DNA from: Lojkania enalia
Taxonomy: Eukaryota > Ascomycota > Dothideomycetes > Pleosporales
Direction of reading: 5' to 3'
Assembly (NCBI GenBank): GCA_010094045.1
Contig: ML986597.1
Coordinates: 421,010 to 485,009, forward strand
DNA length: 64,000 nt
The first letter of the stretch is position 1, and each line of letters starts with the position of its first letter. A model generated the notes under the pieces. That model saw only the letters and a list, made by a program, of their open reading frames with translations. It was not told where the DNA came from and made no database searches. Of this stretch, positions 50,734-63,338 are shown one piece after another. Made by a program: the position numbers and the translations under genes.

Positions 50734-51251
50734 TAAAGTTAAAGAATTTATAACTACTATTATACTTAATAGTACTATTTATAATAATACTACTACTAGT
50801 ATAAGAAGTTAAGCTAAAAAAGAGTATACTAGTTTAATATATAATATATATCTAAGCGAGTATAATATAGCTAAATATATAATATTTAGTATTATAATAT
50901 AAGTAGAAGTAGATATAAGAGATAGTATTAGTAATATATTAGCGGTAAATATAGTAGTTTAGAGAATAAAGGGAGAAAGAGATAGTATACTACTATAGTA
51001 AAGTATAATATAAAGTAATAGCTAAAATACTAGATAGTAGATACTATTATACTAGAAATATAAAATAAGTTAGGTAGTTAAAGAAATAGTTTAAAGAAGG
51101 TAAACTTATAGTAACTATATTAGTATTAAATATAGGAGTAGATTTTCTAGAAATTATATTTATACTATATATAGAGATACTATAAAATATAATTAACTTT
51201 ACTTAAAAGAGTAAATATAATAGATAAATAGATAAGTAGGTAGATTTAGTA

Positions 51252-51470
51252 TATTATAGAATTAGTTTCTATCTAATTCTATACTACCTTATCTATTATA
51301 TATAGACCTAAACCTCTAATATATATATATATATAATCTAGTATTTATTTTCTTTTTTTCTTTATCTAAACGTTTTAAACTATTATAATAGTTGTATATT
51401 AGTTATCTATATAGCTTAATCTAATACTTATTTATCTAGTATTAACAATCTAATATATATTACTATAATA
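51252..51470. mobile_element. Solo LTR of a second family (219 bp)
   Basis: The insertion is absent from the paralogous site in RecQ relic 2 (about 62884–62900) and is flanked by a perfect 5-bp duplication TAGTA (51247–51251 and 51471–51475). The termini read TATTATAG…CTATAATA, which after reversing RIP would be TG…CA. A TA microsatellite and a polypyrimidine run lie inside. Length, duplication size and termini all fit an LTR. Confidence 0.8.
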
Positions 51471-51944
51471 TAGTAATTCTTATAAAAAAGGGTAAAATAG
51501 AGTAAAGGATAGAATAAAAAGAGAAGAAGCTAAATATATAAGTAATAGGAAGGTTTATTATAGATAGTAGGTATTAGTAAAAACTAATAAGTAGCTATCT
51601 TAATAGAAAGTAGATAAGCTATAATAATATTAAGTTAGCTAAATATTACTAATATAAAAAAAGCGTTAGTAAATAATAGAATAGATAGTATAAAATAAAC
51701 TTAATATAGTAGTAGATTTAAAAGGTATTAGAAAAATTATATAAAGGATATATAGTATATTAAATAATAGAAGAGGTAGAGATAGAAGAATAGTAGAAAT
51801 ATAAGATAATATAATATATAGTATAGTCTAAAATAAATAGAGTTAAACTAGATAGATTTTAAATAGAAATATATAATAGAGGAGAGAATTATAGCTACTA
51901 ATAATATTAAGTTAGTTAAAAGTATTATATAACTAAATTAGATA

Positions 51945-53109
51945 ATATAATAATATAGTAAGTAGTATAATATAGTAAGTAGTATACTCTACTACCTAAA
52001 TTTTACCTATAAGTAATTTAGAGATAGTTTATCTAATAACGCCTAGATTAATTAATTAGATAATATAGTAATATAATTACTATTACTATTTAACTTAGAT
52101 AATTATATTAGATACGTTTTAATTCGATGTTCTAGCTACCTATAGCATCTATAGTATTACTATAATCGATTCTTAGTTTTATAATACAACTATAATATAG
52201 TAGTCTCTTACCTAATTTAGGTAGTTAAATTAATCTATTTAATTAGATCTTCTACCTTAGATTTTATTAAGATACTTTATCTCTAAATCTACTATTTTAT
52301 ATACTATTTTCGCTTGCTTATTATCTTATTTACCTCTTATAGTATTTTATTTTTAGTTTAAAGTATCGCTAGCTTAGTTGTAAAAATAAGTACACCCTTC
52401 TAAATCTAGTATATAGCCTTTATAATAGATATTAGACTTAAATTTTAATAATTTATAATTCGATTAATTATAAGTATTATTTATAATATAAATTTATCCT
52501 GCTTTATAAGTATTTTCGCGATCTAGAATGTTATAATAGTAGATATAATAGTAGTCTAAAGTAGTAGTATCTCCAATCGAATATTAAGCTTTAAAATAAC
52601 TTAATCTAGTCTAAAAGGGACTAATCTAGTCCCTTTAAAGCCTCCTTTAGTATTATCTAATATTATAGATAGTATTATACGAAGTTTCTAGGCTAGTTTT
52701 AACTAATATTATATCTACTGTATCTATATAGAATTAAATTAGCTATACCCATAATATAATAGTAGTTTAGAAGCTATCTTTAGAGATCTAAGTTAAGAAT
52801 ATAATTAGTAAGTACTCTCTTCTCTAAATTAGTTAATAGTCTTAAATTAGCTATATAATTATACTTTACTTTAATTCCGGTGTATTAGTATTATAATATT
52901 ATCTCTAACGTATTAAATATTACTATAGCGCGTTGTATACTTTAAATTTAATCTTAATCGATAGTAGATTTTACAAGTTATATTTAGGCCTCTTTTAAGG
53001 TAATTTAAGGCTGTTATAATAATTATATTATAATAGTAGGGTAGTATACTAAGTTTTAGTAATAGAGTATACTACTTACTACGTCGCGCTACTTACTATG
53101 TTATTATAT
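51945..53109 (-). mobile_element. pogo-like element, family C (1165 bp, internally deleted)
   Basis: TA duplication (51943–51944 and 53110–53111). The terminal inverted repeats begin ATATAATAAYATAGTAAGTAG and contain a second AGTAAGTAGTATACTCT block. The paralogous site at about 63670–63690 is empty with a single TA, which fixes both ends. Between the repeats, the minus strand shows remnants of a pogo transposase too short for a complete enzyme, so this is a non-autonomous derivative. Confidence 0.85.
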
Positions 53110-53801
53110 TATAAGTAATTAATATTAGTAGTTAAATATAATAATACTACTAGTATAAATAGTAGTAGAGGTTAAAAAGGGGGCTTAAATAATCTAATAG
53201 TATAATTACTTAAGAGAATTTAATAGAGATTAAAAGGTATATATAGAATAGTTAAAAAAAAAAATTTTTAATAAGTTTAAAGAGAGTATTTTAGTAATAT
53301 AATAGTAGTTAGAATTTAAATTATACTCTTTATATAGTAGAATATAGAATAGAATAATAAGAATAGAGATAGTAAGGTATATGGAATAAATAGAAAGTAG
53401 GTAGAAATTAAAAATAAAGTAGTAATATAGTAGATTTTTTAAAAAAAAAGAAGTTAAAAAATAAATAAAATATTTCTTCTATAATTAAAAGAAAAAATTT
53501 ATTAATATTTTAAAATATTAGTATAAAAGAGATAAATAAGTTAAAATAAATAAAAGAAAATATATTTTAAAAAAGAAAAGCTAATAAAAAGAAAGTAATA
53601 TAGTTAATAATAATATAAAAAGAAAATAAAATTAGAATATATATTTCTAAATTAAATTAAATAAGATAAAAAATAATAGTATAATTTAAAAATCTTAAAA
53701 AAAAATATTTATATTAAAATAGATAGAAATTTAAAGAAAAATAAATTAATATAATAGTAGTAAAAAGAAGAGAAATATAAAATAGAGAAAATATTTAGTT
53801 A

Positions 53802-54391
53802 ATATATTTTATAAGTAAGTCGCCTACCTAAGTAAGTTATTTACTTTATTAGCTATCTCTATATTTAGAGGTATATATTATAATAACACCTATAGGTATT
53901 ACTATAATAATTTAATAGGGGATAGATATACTATTTATCTACTACTATATAAGTTTTAGTATTATATCTAGGCTTACTGTAGCAGCTATAATACTTCTAG
54001 TATAATATACCTACTTTTCTATACTTTTTACCTATATATACTTTATCTTTTAACTACTTATCTACTTTCTTTTAAATAGCTATCTTAGCAGCTTTAGCTT
54101 TAGTAAGACTATCTTACTTCTATAGAACCTTTTTTAATCGCTTTTTATACTGCGATAGAGCCTTATTTACTTTTTAAAGCTAACTAATCTAACGTTAAAA
54201 TAGTATATATAAATAAGCTATTTATATAGTACCTTTAATAAGCGAATTAAAAGAATTATTAATTATAGTAGATAAGCTATTCTAATACTTAGTAATATAG
54301 TTTTAAATTAGTATTATTTAAGACCCTAGTTTAATAGTATTAATTAGTATTTTTAACTCCTAAAGGTAACTAGCTGCTAATAGTAATAATA
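53802..54391 (-). mobile_element. pogo family A fragment, interrupted by pogo B
   Basis: The left terminal repeat (decayed from ACATATTTTACAAGCGAG) and about 590 bp match the left end of 28233–29720. The match stops exactly at the TA target of the next element. The remaining two thirds are not found on the other side at 56246, so they were lost. Confidence 0.85.
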
Positions 54392-56243
54392 ATATAATCT
54401 ACTACCGAGTTATATATACTACTAAGTTATATACGCCCTATTATAGACCAATTTTAAAGTAGGATATTTTAACAACTATTAAAGCTATTAATTATATAGA
54501 AAAATATATATAATTCTAATTGCTTAGTATTTTAACTAGAACTATTTTATATATTTTAATATAGTAGCCTAACTTCTAACAGCGCCTATAACGTTTTAGT
54601 TAATATAGTTAGCTATAGCTATTTAAGCTATTTTAGCTCTTTTAACAGCCTTCTTATTATTATATTACTAATTACAGTCTATCTAATATAGAAATAGTAT
54701 TTATACTCTTAATTATCTTATATTTACATTCTTTATACTTTATAAGTATTATATTTACCGCCCGGAGTTCTCTATTCTCGATTTCTAAAATTAAGTATCT
54801 ATATACTATAAATATAATACTTTTTATAAGGTTTATAAAACTTTTAAGTATTAATATTAGTAAGCTACCTTAATATCGTTTTACGCGCCGTTATATATAT
54901 TATATCTAGTACTCTACCTTTAAGCGATTATATAGTATTTATAACTACTATATAATAGGTTCTAAGAGTAGTAGTATTAGGGTTTATAAGGCTTAGATAT
55001 TAAGTTTTAAAATAATATAATCTAGACTAAATAAGACTAATCTAGTCCCTCTAAAGCTTCTAGCTATATTTTTATCTATAATAGTATTATTAAAGGCCGC
55101 TTTAAATATAGATAGGAAGTCTTCTTTAATTATATAGTTAATATAGTACCGAATTAAGCTTTTAATCTCCTTACTATATACATGCTTTAATAGACCAAAA
55201 CAGCCTATATTAAGTAGCTATAAAAGGTGTAATAAGTGTAGAGGTATATAAAGTATAATAATATTACGTTCTTTATAATAATTATAAAATTCAATAGAAT
55301 TATAGCTATTATAGCCGTCTATAATAAGTAATCGATAGGCGCTAGTAGTACTAGCTTTAGTATACTTATTAAAGTGCTTAAGCTACTTAAACCTATATTT
55401 AATAGATGTCTAGCCCTTTTTACTAATAAATAGAACCTACTAAGGCTTATTTACAATTAACTAGTACTAGGTATTATATTATTACGCTCTTTTAAGGATG
55501 ATAAATAGCAGAATCAGCTAGCTATATATATTTACTACTATAATTACTATTACCTACTTAGTATTACCTAGCTGAATAGATTTAGGTACTTATTACTTTT
55601 TAGTACTAGTAATAACTATTCTTAGACTAATTTTATCTATTTAGAAGCTAGTCTTATTAAAATTATACATGTCTTTATTAAAGATACTATACTTAGCCTT
55701 AGTATTATATATAAGGTAGAACCAGCCTTAAATAACTTTAAAATCTTTATTTAAAGCTCTTTAGTAGTTATATTATTAATTAACGTATAACTTAAGCTCT
55801 AGAATATATAAGATAAAGTAGTTAAGCTAATTTTTACTAACGTATTACTAACTGCGGTTAAAAAGTAGTTTATTAGCTATATCTTATAATATATTAAGAT
55901 TAAGTTAAAATCTACGCGTATCTATGTTAAGTATATATTTAATAATAGCCTTCTCTTCTAGATCGGTAAAGTTCTTATAATTAGGGGTGCAATCGGCCTA
56001 GTAGAAGATTCTATTATAATAGTTGAGGAGGGTTTTTATATTAACGTTATATAAGTCTATAGTAGACTAATTTAACCTAAATTAGCCTAAATTAATAGCT
56101 TCTATTACTATATTAATATTAGCTTTAGATAAATATATAATAAAGTATAGTTATAGAAATATTATAAAAAATAATAGAATAATAGAGAAATTAGTAGAAC
56201 GTATATAACTCGGTAGTATATATAACTTAGTAGTAGATTATGT
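54392..56243 (-). mobile_element. pogo/Fot1-like transposon, family B, copy 1 (1852 bp)
   Basis: TA duplication (54390–54391 and 56244–56245). The terminal repeat is a decayed form of ACGTAATCCACCACCGAG. It is exactly the same length as copy 2 at 58066–59917, inverted and much more RIPped. The transposase relic maps to about 54516–56138 on the minus strand. Confidence 0.93.
54516..56138 (-). pseudogene. pogo family B transposase, copy 1
   Basis: Placed by gap-free alignment to 58171–59793. It keeps the same order of DNA-binding, DDE and C-terminal regions but with dense TAA/TAG stops. The Cys codons of the C-terminal zinc knuckle are degraded. Confidence 0.8.
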
Positions 56244-56783
56244 TAGTATAAATACCTAGTTAAGTAGACTAACTATTATAACCTAGAATAGTACTCGGCT
56301 AATAACTTTACTAAGATAACTACTATAGAAGATTATTATACTAGAAATCTAAATAAATAAAATCTAAATATAATATTATATTTAGATTTTTAATTAGGTA
56401 TTAAAATCTAATCTAAGTATATTTCTAAATACTTATAATAATACTATATTAATATAATACTAGTAATAATACTACTACTAATTTCTAGTATAGTATTACT
56501 ATATAAACTAAACTAACCTAATTTCTAGTATAATACTATTATATAATAATAACTAGTTATATTAATATACCTATAATCTAACCTAATCCCTAATATAGTA
56601 CTACTATAAGAATTAAACTAATCTAATCTCTAATATAGTACTATTATATAATAATAACTAATTATACTAATACGTCTATAACCTTAACTAATACTAGTAT
56701 TAATAACTACTACTTAATTATAAATAACCTAAATATAATATAAAAACCTAATTTATAAAAACTTATAACTAAAAGAGGGGTAT
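56244..56783. other. RIPped DNA with a long palindrome and tandem repeats
   Basis: No coding frame. It holds a perfect 32-bp AT palindrome (56359–56390) and degenerate tandem units of about 103 bp (first unit near 56513, next near 56616) sharing CTAATATAGTACTATTATA-like cores. Confidence 0.55.
56359..56390. repeat. Perfect 32-bp palindrome
   Basis: The arms AAAATCTAAATATAAT and its complement meet without a loop. It is composed almost wholly of A and T and could extrude a cruciform. No element boundaries are attached to it. Confidence 0.85.
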
Positions 56784-57086
56784 TATTATAGTAATACTAT
56801 AATACCTCTATACCTATACTACTCTTATTATAATATTTAAACTAGCTGCTAATAATAACTATTAACTACTAGCTAGAATATAACTAATTTATCTTAACTA
56901 TAATAGAGAAAGGTTTTATTAACCTAGCTAGCCTATATAGTAGTATAAACCTAGCTTCTATAAAAACTTATATAATATAGATATTTCTATTTTTTATATA
57001 ATATTTTAATATTTATATATAGTATATAATAATAGAGTTAACTATTTAAAGTATAATTAACTAACTATATATAAACGTCCGTAATA
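56784..57086 (+). mobile_element. LTR, 303-bp family, copy C
   Basis: 303 bp, gap-free with copies A, B, D and E. The flanking pentamers GGTAT and ACTAT do not match, so it is either an LTR left by a rearranged element or a recombinant solo LTR. No internal retrotransposon sequence adjoins it on either side. Confidence 0.8.
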
Positions 57087-58065
57087 ACTATAGTACTATA
57101 CTTAAAATAGATTATTAAAAGAGGGTAATTTATCTAACTATTACCCCCCTAATTTATTTATAACTAGTACTTTAACTATAATACTTTATATATAAAAACT
57201 ATTTAATAAAGTCTATTTATTCTACTTATAATATTATATTATTATACCTATACTAGTATAAAGTTATAATAAGATTAGAAGAATATAATTCTACTAAAAT
57301 ATATAGATACTTAAACTAAGAGTATAATATTATATTTATAGTAAGAAGACCTATATATAAGTAAATAGAATAGCGCTATTATTAGAGGATATTAAAAACT
57401 ATTTCTACTATCTATCTAAGTATTATATTCTAATATATAAGAAATATATAACTACTATATTAAATATTAATATATATCTATAATACTATTATAGTATAAT
57501 AATAGAGTAGAGGAGGATAATTGTTAAGTATACTTATTAGTAGCTAATTAGACTAGTAAAAGATATTTAGCTGCCTATACTATTTAGGTAACTAATACTA
57601 GAATTAGAAAAGCTGCTAAATAGGTTCTAGTATAAGTAATTTAAGTACTATATTACTACTAATATTAATACGCTATATATATATCTAAAGAAGAAATATA
57701 AGTAGATATAAATAGATAATAAAAGTAGGCTTTATTAGAAAGTTAAAGTATAAATATTCTTTTAGGCTAGCGGGTTATAGTAATATTTTATTATTAACGT
57801 AGATAGTTATAACTATAAACTAGCTATTCTTTATATAAAGGCTAATATTATATATAATTAGTTAGCTAGGTTTAAATTTATAAAGTAGAGGAAAGAAGAA
57901 AAGGTATAGATTATAAATATAGAGGTAGTAAAAACTAATAAGACTAGATAGTTTAAGTAGATAGAGTAGCTAAAGTATCTAGTAAAGTAGAATTAAATAT
58001 ATCTTATATATTAGATCTAGCTACTTAACTAAAATAAAGTAAAACTTTAGTAGATAGTAAAGCTA

Positions 58066-59917
58066 ACGTAATCCACCACCGAGTTATATACACTACCGAG
58101 TTACATGCGCCCTACTGATTTCTCTATCACCCTATTATTTTTCGTGATATTTCTACAACTACGCTTTATTATGCGCTTATCTGAAGCTAATATTAATATA
58201 GTAATAGAAGCTATCGATTTAGGCTAATTTAGGTTAAATTAGTCTGCTGCAGACTCGTATAACATTAATATAAAAACCCTCCTTAACTGTTATAATGGAA
58301 TCCCCTGCCGGGCCGATTGCACCCCTAATTATAAGAACTTCACCGATCTGGAGGAGAAGGCTATTATTAAACATGTACTTGACGTAGATATACGTGGATT
58401 TCAACTTAATCTTAATATATTGCGAGATATAGCTGATAAACTACTTCTTAACCGCGGTCAGCGACGCGTCGGCAAAAATTGGCCTAACCGCTTCGTCTCA
58501 CGCGTTCTAGAGCTTAAGTTACGCGTTAATCGATGATACGACTACTAAAGAGCTCTAAATAAAGATTCTAAGGTTATTTAGGGCTGGTTCCGCCTTATAT
58601 ATAATACTAAGGCTAAGTACAGTATCCTTAATAAAGACACGTACAATTTTAATAAGACTGGCTTCTAAATAGGTAAAATTGGCCCAAGAATGGTTATTAC
58701 TAGCACTAAGAAGCGACAAGCACCTAAATCTATTCAGCTAGGTAATACTAAGTGGATAACGGTAATTGTAGTAGTAAATGCGCGTAGCTAGCCGATTCTG
58801 CTGTTTATTATCCTTAAGGGAGCGCAACAATATAATACCTAGCACTAGTTAATTGTAGATAGGCCTCAGTGGGTTCTATCTATTAGTAAGAAGGGCTGGA
58901 CATCTATTAAACACGGGTTTAAGTAGCTTAAGCACTTTAACAAGCACACTAAAGCTAGTACTACTAGTACCTACCGATTGCTTATTATAGACGGCTATAA
59001 TAGCTATAATTCTATTGAATTTTATAATTATTATAAAGAACGCAATATTATTACACTTTATATACCTCTATACTTATCGTACCTTTTATAGCTACTTAAT
59101 ATAGGCTATTTTGGTCTATTAAAGCATGTATACAGCAAGGAGATTAAAAGCTTAATTTGGTGCCGCATTAACTATATAACTAAAGAAGACTTCCTACCTA
59201 TATTTAAAGCGGCCTTTAACAACGCTATCACGGATAAAAATATAGCTGGAGGCTTTAGAGGGACCGGATTAGTCCCATTTAGTCCAGATTGTGTTATTTT
59301 AAAGCTTAATATCTAAGCCTTACAAACCCCAACGTTGCCGCTCCTAGAACCTGCTATATAGTAGTTATAAACACCACACAATCACCTAGAGGTAGAATAC
59401 TAGACGTAATACGTATAACAGCGCGTAGAACGATATTAAGGTAGCTTACTAATATTAATACTTAAAGGTCTTGCAAGCCTTGTAAAGAGTATTACATCTA
59501 TAGCGTATAGACACTTAATTTTGGAAATCGAGAATAGAGAACTCCGGGCGGTAAATACAATACTTATAAAGTGCAAAGAATGTAAACGTAAGATAATTAA
59601 GAGCGCAAGTACTATCTCTATATTAGATAGACTGTAATTAGCAATGCGACAATAAGAAGGCCGTTAAAAGGGCTAAAATAGCCTAAATAGCTACAGCCGA
59701 CCACGCTAACTAAGACGCTGTGGGTGCTGTCGGGAGCTAGGCCACCGTATTAAGACGTGCAAAATGGCTCCAGTCGAAATACTAAGTAATTAGGATTATA
59801 TATATCTTTCTACGTAATTAATAGCTTTAATAGTTGTTGAAATATCCTACTTTAAAATTGGTCTATAATAGGGCGCATGTAACTTGGTGGTATATATAAC
59901 TCGGTAGTAGATTACGT
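58066..59917 (+). mobile_element. pogo/Fot1-like transposon, family B, copy 2 (1852 bp), lightly RIPped
   Basis: TA duplication (58064–58065 and 59918–59919) inside the RecQ relic. The terminal inverted repeats begin ACGTAATC(C/T)AC(C/T)ACCGAG and contain a second CCGAGTTACATGCGCCC block. It carries one transposase gene (58171–59793). CA and TG dinucleotides are much commoner than in the host DNA around it, so it arrived late. Confidence 0.95.
58171..59793 (+). pseudogene. pogo/Fot1-like transposase with C-terminal zinc knuckle
   Basis: A single frame of 541 codons from ATG 58171 to TAG 59791, broken by a modest number of TAA/TAG stops and one TGA at 58534–58536. N-terminal helix-turn-helix and CENP-B-like region to about 58560. 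DDE core: NKTGF (58651 onward; family form DETGF), LLIIDGYNSY near 58980 (family form VDGHxSH) and LLQLLNIGYFG near 59090 (family form LQPLDVGxFG, where Asp is now Asn). C-terminal CX2CX4HX4C knuckle with RELGHRIKTC at 59719–59763, common on Fot1-type proteins. The enzyme cuts at TA. The first and third catalytic Asp are lost, so it is inactive. Confidence 0.9.
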
Positions 59918-62900
59918 TAGTTAAACTATTAGTTAAGTAGAATATTAGAGGGTTATTATCGCTCGTATAAGAGATAAGATAGTAGTTTAAGAGCGCTTAG
60001 TAATAAGAGATAGATAGGCGTCTACTTACTTAACTATAGAATTCTAAGAATTAGGTAGTATATACTAGTTATATTTTTAAGTTCGTCTACTACTTTCTCT
60101 ATATTATTACTAATAAAGAAGCTTAGGTTATATAGTTTAACTATAGCAGCAACAGTAATAATAGTAATAATAATAGTATAGTATTAGATAATAGCGCGAG
60201 TTCTAAGTTTAGTAGAGTTAAAAGTAGTACTAATAGTAATAATAATAGTAATAGCAGCCTCTATTATAGGTACTATAAGAAGAAAGAAGTAGATTAGATA
60301 GAAGACGCGTGTAAACTATTCTATTAGTAAAATAAGTAGAAGAAACTAGTAATAGTATTATAGGTTATATTAGATAGAGATAGTAAAAACGTTTAATTTA
60401 AGATACTACTAAATATATTTATATTATTTATTTTTTAATTAATAAACGATTAGCTATTTAATAATAGACTTATCTATTTTCTTACTATACTAGAGATTAA
60501 CGTTAAAATAGACTACTTATATATAGTAAAGAACTACTCGTATATACTAGCTAGTATAGTATACTATATATATATATTAAGTATAGAGAAACTACTTCTA
60601 GCGGTAGAGTATAACGAGTAGATAGATAAGAACTAGAAGTATTTTCTACTTATATAGTAGAAGTTTCTAGCTAATAGATTATTTAGTCTAATAAGTAAAA
60701 TAATTAGCTTACTAGTATATAGGAAGTTTATTATACTAACAGCTAGTAATTTAAGTAATACTTACTAGTTAAAGAATAAGAAGATATTCTATCTTAATAG
60801 CTAGCTAATTTATATTAGCTAGTTCCGTAAAATAGTATAGGATATAGTAGTTAAGGTAGAAGAGATATTCTAGTAGAAGCTATATTAGATAACTAGAACT
60901 AAAGACTAGTTTACTATCTAGCTAGAGTAGTTTATTAATAATATTATATTTATATAGTAGAGTATATCTTTTATCTATTATTATAATAATTAGCTTAATA
61001 ATAAGCTTAAGTAGATACTTACTTAGGCTAGATAGATAGAAGCTAATTAGCAGCTCTAGTTAAGAGATAGCTTATAGAGTAAGTAGTAGATAAAGTAGTA
61101 CTTATAATAGATAGATTACTTTTTAAAACTACTAATAGTTAGTATATATATAATTTTAAGGTAATCTAGGTAAGAATTAGAAATTATAATAATATAGTAT
61201 TATAATAGAGTACTATAAGACTATAATATCTTTATAGTAGATAAGTAGATTATAATAGTAGTCTACTATTATAAATTACAATTCTAGTAGGATAAGCTGA
61301 AGGTAGTACCGCGCTTTCTACTACTATAGCTAGGATAGGTAAAAGCGGTATATTTAGCTTATATACAGCTGTTTTAGGAGTATCTAAATATTAAGGTATT
61401 TAGTAGTAGTTTTAGCAACTATATATAGGTAGATTAATATAAGCTATAGAAGATAAATTAACTAACACGCGTACTTAAGCGTAAAACTAGTAAGTAGGTA
61501 GATATTAAACTATATATACTAAACTACTAATATATAGTTATTAGTATTAGTAGAAAAGTAGTTAAAGAGTTGTTTAGTAAAGAATATTAGGATAAGATAG
61601 AGGAAGTCGAAGAAGCTAAAGTAGATAAAGAGGAAGAAAGTATACTAGAGTTATAGAGCGTATAAACAACGTAAATAGGGATTAGGAACTATAGTATACT
61701 AATTAATATTATTAAGTATCTTAGTATACACTTAATTAAAGCGTTCTAGCCGTTTAATATACTATAGTATTACTTTTTAGGGCTCGACAGGGGTAAAGAA
61801 ATACTAGAAGTAAGATAGATAGATAGTTAAGACTAGACTAGGATAAGGAAGTAGTAGCGGCGTAACGATAATAGCGAAGAACCTATAGTATAAGAAAAGA
61901 AGATATAGGCTTAAAGTAGAAGAGAGGAAGGGCTTTAAAAAGTAATATATTAGGTACTTAGGTAAGAAAAAGTTAGCTTCTACTTAGCCGAGTAAGAATA
62001 AGTAATATATATAGTATTAGGTAGGTAGATACTACTTATTATAGTATTTTTAACTAGTAGAAGAAAGAGCTTACTATTTACTATACCGGCTTACTTAGAT
62101 TAATACGGGGTAATAATAGTAGTAGTACTATACCGGGCGCTTATTAAGAACTTAGTTAAACGGATTTAAGAAAGTAGAATTAACTATATAGAGTAGAAGT
62201 ATAGTAAGAATAATCTAGTAGTAGTAGTAGTAGTTAGTATAGATATAGTAGGTAATATAATAAGTAATAGAAATTTTATTAGCTATATAGGGATATTTAA
62301 TAGTAAGAAGCTATTATAGTAGATTATAGTAGACGAGTATTATCTTATTTTTATATTAAGTAACTAGCGGCCGAAGCTAGTAAAGTTAAAAAATCTACAA
62401 CTACTATTATATCTAGTAGTACTATTTATAGTAATACTACTACTAGTATAAAAGGTTAAACTAAAAGAGAGTATACTAGTTTAGTATACAATATATATTT
62501 AAATAAGTATAGTATAGTTAAATATACGATATTTAGTATTATAGTATAAGTAGGAGTAGGTATAGAAGATAGCATTAATAATATATTAGTAGTAGGTGCA
62601 GCAGCTTAGGGAACGAAGGGAAAAAGAGGTAGTATACTACTATAGTAAAGTATAATATAAAGCGATAGCTAAAGTACTAGATAATAAATACTATTACGCT
62701 AGAAATATAAAGTAAGCTAGGTAGTTAGAGGAATAGTTTAAAGAAGATAAGCTTATAATAGTTATATTAGTATTAGATATAGGGGTAGATTTCTTAGAAA
62801 TTATATTTATACTATATATAGAGATATTATAGAGTATAATTAATTTTACTTAAGAAAGTAGATATAATAGGTAGATAGGTAAGTAGGTAAATTCGGTAAT

Positions 62901-63338
62901 TCTTATAAAAGAGGGTAAAGTAGAGTAAAGGATAGAATAAAAGAGGGAGAAGCTGGATATATAGGCGATAGAGAGGTTTATTATAAATAGTAGGTATTAG
63001 TAAAGGCTGATAAGCAGCTATTTTAATAGGAAGTAGGTAAGCTATAATAATATTAAGTTAGCTAGATATAACTAATATAGAGAGAGTATTAGTAAGTAGT
63101 AGAATAGGTAGTATAAGGTAAGTTTAGTGTAATAGTAGGTTTAGGAGGTACTAGAGAAGCTACGCAAAGGATACGCGGTATATTAGATAATAGAAGAAGT
63201 AGAAATAGAAGAATAATAGAGGTATAAGATAATATAGTATATAGTATAGTCTAAGATAAGTAAAGTTAAGTTAGATAGATTTTGGATAGAAATATATAAT
63301 AGGGGAGGAAATTATAACTACTAGTAATACTAGGTTAA

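Larger units (their letters stand above)
50734..53801 (+). pseudogene. RecQ-type (telomere-linked-like) helicase relic 1, 5'-truncated
   Basis: Paralogue of 62386–64000. It starts inside the helicase at the segment after the DEXH box (family form: TATLPP, here ILLL), because the Gypsy III LTR replaced everything upstream. The plus-strand sequence continues through the helicase C-terminal domain and a charged tail. Two insertions interrupt it: a 219-bp solo LTR (51252–51470) and a pogo C element (51945–53109). The last part (about 53440–53800) is extremely A-rich and lies beyond the sequence available from relic 2. Fully inactivated by RIP. Confidence 0.75.

Noticed and set aside
56784..57086. 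Copies C and D considered as the two LTRs of one element
   Set aside because: They are in opposite orientation and lie on different sides of unrelated elements; D instead adjoins Gypsy III gag.
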